From the NCBI GenBank assembly GCA_031549525.1, contig JAVBPQ010000074.1:1-9331 (forward strand): a DNA stretch of 9,331 nt. The letters are read 5' to 3'. Below are positions 5,991 to 9,331 of the stretch, one piece after another. Within the stretch, counting starts at the first letter, position 1. Every line of letters starts with the position of its first letter. This DNA comes from WQUF01 sp031549525. Its GTDB lineage: Bacteria; Bacillota; Clostridia; Clostridiales; Clostridiaceae. The notes below the pieces were generated by a model. It was not told where the DNA came from, did no database searches, and saw only the letters and a list, made by a program, of their open reading frames with translations. The position numbers and the translations under genes were made by a program.

Positions 5991-7169
5991 ATGAAGGAAA
6001 CTGTAATTGTAAGTGCAGCAAGGACACCTTTTGGACGCTTTGGCGGTGGCCTTAAGGATTTTAGTGCTACAGATTTAGGTGGTAAGGTTATAAAAGAAGC
6101 TCTAAAAAGAGCTGCTATTCCATCTGATGCAGTGGATTATGTATATATGGGTCAGGTACTTCAAGGAGGCGCAGGTCAAATACCTTCAAGACAAGCTACT
6201 GTTAAAGCTGGTTTACCTTGGGAAACTCCATCAATAACTGTAAATAAAGTTTGTTCCTCTGGAATCATTGGTGTAAGCCTTGCTCATATGAGAATTGCAG
6301 CTAATATGTCTGATATTGTAGTTGCAGGTGGTATGGAAAGCATGTCAAATGCTCCATATGCTCTTCCTAAAATGCGCTTTGGTGCAAAAATGCTAAATAC
6401 ACAAGCTATAGACCTTATGGTTCACGATGGGCTTTGGTGCTCATTCCACGATGTACATATGGCAACTCACGGCTCAAATGTTGCAAAGGAATTTAACATA
6501 TCAAGAGAGGAGCAAGATGAATGGGCTTTAAGAAGCCATCAATACGCTATCTCTGCGATGGAAAATGGAAGGCTTGATGATGAGATCATGTCTGTTGAAA
6601 TAAAGCAAAAAGGTAAAATAAATCTGATTGATAAAGATGAATGTCCAAGAAAAGACTCATCTTTAGAGTCTTTAGCAAAGCTTCCTCCCGTATTTACAGC
6701 AGATGGTTCCATAACTGCAGGAAATGCACCTGGTGTAAATGATGGTGCTGCTGCTCTTGTTTTAATGTCTTCTGAAAAAGCAGAGGAAATGAATATAAAA
6801 CCTCTTGCAAAGATTTTAGGTTATGCAGAGGTATCTCAAAGCGCACCTTACATAGCTACAGTTCCTGGGCTCTCTACAAATAAACTCCTAAAAAATATGG
6901 GAATGACTATAGATCAAGTGGATTTAATCGAAGTAAATGAAGCTTTTGCAGCAGTTGCTCTCACAAGCGGAAAGATCACAAACTGGGATTATAATAAAGT
7001 AAATCTGGATGGCGGCGCTATTGCCTTTGGTCATCCTATTGGCGCAAGTGGAGCAAGGATACTTATGCACCTTGTGTTTTCTTTAAGACAAAGAGGTGGC
7101 GGCATTGGAATAGCTTGTATATGTAGTGGTGCAGCACAAGGTGATGCTGTTATGGTTAAGGTAGATTAA
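5991..7169 (+). CDS. thl: Acetyl-CoA acetyltransferase (biosynthetic thiolase)
   Basis: This 392-residue thiolase condenses two acetyl-CoA to acetoacetyl-CoA, the entry step of the pathway. The acylated Cys88 lies in VNKVCSSGI (84-92), GGMES is at 113-117, NEAFA at 316-320, His348 in GGAIAFGHPIGASG (341-354), and the second catalytic Cys378 in ACICSGAAQGDA (375-386). These match Cys89, His348 and Cys378 of the Zoogloea thiolase. The length and the intact Cys/His/Cys set support a functional degradative/biosynthetic thiolase. The C-terminal loop CSGAAQG differs from the common CIGGGQG/CIGGGMG. Start is ATG 5991 with AAAGGAGAG (5976-5984) upstream; 24 nt separate its stop from hbd, and no terminator is seen between the genes. 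A 3-ketoacyl-CoA thiolase with longer-chain preference is possible but less likely in this cluster. Confidence 0.95.
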   Translation: MKETVIVSAARTPFGRFGGGLKDFSATDLGGKVIKEALKRAAIPSDAVDYVYMGQVLQGGAGQIPSRQATVKAGLPWETPSITVNKVCSSGIIGVSLAHMRIAANMSDIVVAGGMESMSNAPYALPKMRFGAKMLNTQAIDLMVHDGLWCSFHDVHMATHGSNVAKEFNISREEQDEWALRSHQYAISAMENGRLDDEIMSVEIKQKGKINLIDKDECPRKDSSLESLAKLPPVFTADGSITAGNAPGVNDGAAALVLMSSEKAEEMNIKPLAKILGYAEVSQSAPYIATVPGLSTNKLLKNMGMTIDQVDLIEVNEAFAAVALTSGKITNWDYNKVNLDGGAIAFGHPIGASGARILMHLVFSLRQRGGGIGIACICSGAAQGDAVMVKVD

Positions 7170-7180
7170 TTAAAATAATA

Positions 7181-7187
7181 AGAGGTG
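7181..7187 (+). promoter_or_regulatory. Ribosome binding site that fixes the hbd start
   Basis: AGAGGTG lies six bases before ATG 7194. The in-frame GTG at 7185 is part of this site and has no SD of its own, so the protein is taken to start MDIKKIMVVG at 7194. Confidence 0.85.
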
Positions 7188-7193
7188 AAAGTT

Positions 7194-8045
7194 ATGGATA
7201 TTAAAAAAATAATGGTAGTTGGCGCAGGGCAGATGGGCGGCGGTATTGCTCAAGTTGCAGCACAAACTGGAATTACTACTGTTTTAAACGATATTGATAT
7301 GGCAATAGTTACAAAGAGAAAGGATTTTATCACATCTTTATTAGATAAAAATGTTGCAAAAGGCAAAATAACTGAAGAGCAAAAACAGAGCACCCTATCA
7401 AATTTAATACTCTCTGATAAATTAGAAGATGGTTCAGATTGTGATTTAGTGGTAGAAGCTATAGTTGAAAATATGGATTTAAAAGCAAAGGTATTTAAAG
7501 CACTCGATGAGATAACTCCAAAACATGCTATACTTGCTTCTAATACATCATCTCTGCCTATTACTGAAATTGCAGCTTTTACAAATCGCCCTGAGCAGGT
7601 TATAGGAATGCACTTTATGAATCCTGTTCCTGTTATGAAATTGGTTGAAGTCATAAGAGGAATTGCTACAACTGATGAAGCTACTCAAGTTGTATATGCT
7701 TTAAGTCAAAGGATGGGCAAAACTCCTGTAGAAGTGAAGGATTTTCCAGGCTTTGTATCTAACAGAGTATTGCAGGTTATGATAAATGAAGCAATTTACT
7801 GTGTATATGAAAATATTGCGAGCATAAAAGACATAGACACAGTTATGAAATTAGGAATGAATCACCCCATGGGACCTTTAGAGCTTGCTGACTTTATTGG
7901 TCTTGATACTGTTTTATATATACTTGAGATAATGTATAAAGGATATTCTGATTCAAAATACAGACCTTGTCCTCTACTTCGCCAATATGTAAAGGCTGGA
8001 TGGCTTGGTAAAAAGACAGGAAAAGGATTTTATAATTATAAATAA
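7194..8045 (+). CDS. hbd: 3-hydroxybutyryl-CoA dehydrogenase
   Basis: This 283-residue protein has the length of clostridial Hbd. The N-terminal Rossmann domain shows GAGQMGGG (10-17) for NAD(P) binding and the acidic Asp33/Asp35 at the end of the second strand (LNDID), which suggests NADH preference. Catalytic and substrate residues align with human HAD at identical spacing: Ser119 (SNTSS), His140 (GMHFMNP), Glu152 (KLVEVI) and Asn190 (GFVSNR). The C-terminal helical domain holds HPMGPLELADFIGLDT (224-239) and GKKTGKGFYNY (272-282). It reduces acetoacetyl-CoA to (S)-3-hydroxybutyryl-CoA, between Thl and Crt. It is the last gene of crt-thl-hbd and is followed at once by a terminator hairpin. 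All key residues are present and nothing looks damaged. Confidence 0.96.
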   Translation: MDIKKIMVVGAGQMGGGIAQVAAQTGITTVLNDIDMAIVTKRKDFITSLLDKNVAKGKITEEQKQSTLSNLILSDKLEDGSDCDLVVEAIVENMDLKAKVFKALDEITPKHAILASNTSSLPITEIAAFTNRPEQVIGMHFMNPVPVMKLVEVIRGIATTDEATQVVYALSQRMGKTPVEVKDFPGFVSNRVLQVMINEAIYCVYENIASIKDIDTVMKLGMNHPMGPLELADFIGLDTVLYILEIMYKGYSDSKYRPCPLLRQYVKAGWLGKKTGKGFYNYK

Positions 8046-8050
8046 ATTCA

Positions 8051-8083
8051 AAAAGGATTTATGGTTTTTTCATAAATCCTTTT
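8051..8083. terminator. Bidirectional terminator between hbd and the J-like gene
   Basis: Perfect 13-bp inverted repeat, AAAAGGATTTATG (8051-8063) and CATAAATCCTTTT (8071-8083), with a T-rich 7-nt loop. On the plus strand it lies 5 bases after the hbd stop and ends in TTTTAATATT. On the minus strand it ends in CCTTTTTGAATTT and follows the J-like gene, which stops at 8088. It can serve both convergent genes. Confidence 0.88.
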
Positions 8084-8087
8084 AATA

Positions 8088-8699
8088 TTATCCATGCAAT
8101 ATAAAATCAAATATTTTATCAGTTAGGGAGTTGAAAAGTCGTGGCATTGTAAAGACTATGACCATTAAAACAAGAATTATAGCACCTATAAAAATCTTTC
8201 CAATAAGATCGCTTAATTCAGGTCCAGTTGAAAAATATCTATAACCTATAAACATAGCAGCAATAACCATAGTTATTAAAAATGGTATTAAAAATAATTT
8301 TATAAAAAAAGCTATGAGATTTAAAAGCTTAGTTATACAGAATAAAACTAAAGCAAAGGGTATGAGGATAACCTTCAGGATAAATTTTAGTATGGAAAAT
8401 GATATCATTATAATTTTATCAGAAATTTCATCTTGAGTATCTTCATCATATGTATCATATTCTAATTCTTCAGCTTCATAGTCTATATAACCATGTGTTT
8501 CATCATATTCATTTCTCTTTATAGGATCTTTTAATATTTCATAAGCCTTCTTTATTGTATTAAAAGATTCTTCTATTTCAGCTGTTTTATCTTCATTTAA
8601 ATTATATCTCTTCTCTTGTAGTCCATATGCCTTTTTTATTTGTCTATGAGAGGCATCTTTATCTACTCCTAAAATTTCATAATAATTTGATGTATTCAT
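8088..8699 (-). CDS. J-domain-like membrane protein lacking the HPD motif
   Basis: This is a 203-residue protein. Residues 1 to about 68 resemble a DnaJ J-domain: NYYEILGVDKDAS opens helix I, QIKKAYGLQEKRY is helix II, and EESFNTIKKAYEILKDPIKRNEYD is helix III and the tail. The HPD tripeptide between helices II and III, essential for stimulating Hsp70 ATPase, is replaced by Asn33-Leu34-Asn35. An acidic, Tyr-rich stretch (70-93, YIDYEAEELEYDTYDEDTQDE) follows. Then come about three hydrophobic segments (roughly 96-121, 125-152, 165-187) with Lys spacers, so the protein is probably a membrane protein with a cytoplasmic J-like head. No zinc-finger or DnaJ C-terminal domains are present. Start is ATG 8699 with GGAGG at 8707-8711. 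It appears monocistronic in this window and I see no link to butyrate metabolism. Its function is unknown; a scaffold or non-canonical J-protein is a guess. Confidence 0.8.
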   Translation of the reverse strand: MNTSNYYEILGVDKDASHRQIKKAYGLQEKRYNLNEDKTAEIEESFNTIKKAYEILKDPIKRNEYDETHGYIDYEAEELEYDTYDEDTQDEISDKIIMISFSILKFILKVILIPFALVLFCITKLLNLIAFFIKLFLIPFLITMVIAAMFIGYRYFSTGPELSDLIGKIFIGAIILVLMVIVFTMPRLFNSLTDKIFDFILHG

Positions 8700-8833
8700 A
8701 GATTAACCTCCGAAAAATTTGAATCTTTTGTTAGAACATTAAATTAAGATATAAACTCTCAAATCATCAAGCCCAGGAAGTTATATGTAATTTTTGTCCT
8801 TATTTTTAAAATTTATTCACTTTAAATCATAAG

Positions 8834-8853
8834 TTCATATATAAATATATGAA
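8834..8853. repeat. Perfect 9-bp dyad in the J-like gene/rnpB spacer
   Basis: TTCATATAT-AA-ATATATGAA is a perfect inverted repeat of AT-only composition apart from one C/G pair per arm. It lies in the 246-bp spacer 8700-8945, which otherwise holds the J-like gene's SD (8707-8711) and the rnpB promoter region. It could be an operator or just a by-product of AT-richness. Confidence 0.4.
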
Positions 8854-8914
8854 TAATTATAACATAACTAGTTTTATTATTCTATTTTTTCGATATATAT
8901 TGCAATTTATGCTA

Positions 8915-8943
8915 TTGAAATGTTCAATCATATATGATAATAT
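8915..8943 (+). promoter_or_regulatory. Candidate rnpB promoter
   Basis: TTGAAA (8915-8920) with a 17-nt spacer to TAATAT (8938-8943), or a 15-nt spacer to GATAAT (8936-8941), lies immediately before the P1 helix of rnpB. The position agrees with transcription starting at or just before the mature 5' end near 8946. The -35 is also part of a small dyad ATTGAA-ATG-TTCAAT (8914-8928). Confidence 0.5.
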
Positions 8944-8945
8944 AT

Positions 8946-9282
8946 CTAAGCGAGTAAGCCAGACAATCGCTGCTGCAAATTGCAGGAGAGGAAAGTCCGA
9001 GCTCCATAGGGCAGGATGCTGGATAACACCCAGTGGAGGCGACTTTAAGGATAGTGCAACAGAAAAGAACCGCCCGAAAGGGTAAGGATGAAAAGGCGAG
9101 GTAAGAGCTCACCAGCACAATGGCGACTTTGTGGCTGTGTAAACCCCATCTGGAGCAAGACCAAATAGGAAGGCATAAAAAGGGCGGCCCGCCCTGCCTT
9201 CGGGTAGCGTCGCTTGAGCCTATTGGCAACAATAGGCCTAGATAGATGATTGTCAAATACAGGACTCGGCTTATAGACTTAG
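8946..9282 (+). ncRNA. rnpB: RNase P RNA, type A (M1 RNA)
   Basis: This is the catalytic RNA that cleaves 5' leaders from pre-tRNAs. Conserved blocks are AGACAATCGC near the 5' end, GAGGAAAGTCC (P4 region, from 8987), CTCCATAGGGCAG, GGAGCAAGACCAAATAGG (9152-9169), GCCTAGAT and the 3' block ACAGGACTCGGCTTA. P1 pairs CTAAG...TAAGCC (8946-8960) with GGCTTA...CTTAG (9268-9282). P2 pairs GACAATC (8962-8968) with GATTGTC (9248-9254). The P16 arms AAGGC/GCCTT enclose P17 (GGGCG-GCC-CGCCC, 9182-9194), and P18 is GCCTATTG-GCAA-CAATAGGC (9218-9237) with a GNRA tetraloop. P16-P18 make it type A. CCGAG/CTCGG replaces the usual CCGGG/CCCGG as a paired change. In L15 the usual GGU is UGU (9138-9140). The ends are set by P1 pairing and may be off by a few bases. 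Confidence 0.96.
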
Positions 9283-9288
9283 TCGCAA

Positions 9289-9318
9289 AATGGACTGTTG
9301 CTGTTGCAACAGTCCATT
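9289..9318 (+). terminator. rnpB terminator
   Basis: A 12-bp perfect stem, AATGGACTGTTG (9289-9300) and CAACAGTCCATT (9307-9318), with a 6-nt loop CTGTTG, starts seven bases after the P1 helix of rnpB. It is followed by AATTTAAG, a weak T tract. It fits a Rho-independent terminator of the RNase P RNA transcript. The window ends 13 bases later. Confidence 0.8.
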
Positions 9319-9331
9319 AATTTAAGGCTCT

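Noticed and set aside
7250..7654. 134-residue reading frame on the minus strand
   Set aside because: It lies fully antisense to hbd, has no SD or family similarity, and mirrors the codon structure of hbd.
8924..9256. 110-residue minus-strand and 78-residue plus-strand reading frames over rnpB
   Set aside because: The DNA is a well-conserved RNase P RNA gene; the frames are by-products of its higher GC content.
1..9331. Mobile elements, CRISPR arrays, tRNA genes, riboswitches
   Set aside because: I saw no transposase, terminal repeats with target duplication, spaced repeat array, tRNA cloverleaf or known riboswitch core.

Overview
The window reads as chromosomal DNA of a low-GC, anaerobic, spore-former-type Firmicute (class Clostridia). 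The supports are AT-rich intergenic DNA, strong GGAGG ribosome binding sites, a complete clostridial acetyl-CoA-to-butyrate pathway with a bifurcating-type ETF, and a type A (ancestral-type) RNase P RNA, where Bacilli carry type B. I do not name a species.

Layout. Positions 1-398 hold the 3' end of a tyrosyl-tRNA synthetase gene (+ strand). A hairpin terminator at 501-530 separates it from a convergent minus-strand operon read from about 4850 down to 540: CoA-transferase (3522-4826), etfB (2698-3486), etfA (1695-2687) and butyryl-CoA dehydrogenase (540-1679). A 365-bp AT-rich divergent control region (4827-5191) separates this from a plus-strand operon: crotonase crt (5192-5968), thiolase thl (5991-7169) and 3-hydroxybutyryl-CoA dehydrogenase hbd (7194-8045). 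A 13-bp hairpin ends that operon. After it come a minus-strand J-domain-like membrane protein gene (8088-8699), a 246-bp spacer, and the RNase P RNA gene rnpB (about 8946-9282) with its own promoter-like sequence and terminator.

How the genes work together. Thl condenses two acetyl-CoA, Hbd reduces acetoacetyl-CoA, Crt dehydrates 3-hydroxybutyryl-CoA, Bcd with EtfAB reduces crotonyl-CoA (probably coupled to ferredoxin reduction), and the CoA-transferase probably moves CoA from butyryl-CoA to acetate, releasing butyrate. Every step from acetyl-CoA to butyrate is encoded in about 7.5 kb. The control region carries a near-consensus CcpA (cre) box, several Rex-like (redox repressor) sites and a tandem duplication of one such site. 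This suggests joint control by sugar supply and NADH/NAD+ ratio; that is an inference from motif matching.

I did not find a clearly undescribed system. The most notable points are the compact split-operon architecture with a composite cre/Rex operator, a J-like membrane protein that has lost its HPD motif, and a UGU in place of the usual GGU in the CCA-binding loop of the RNase P RNA.
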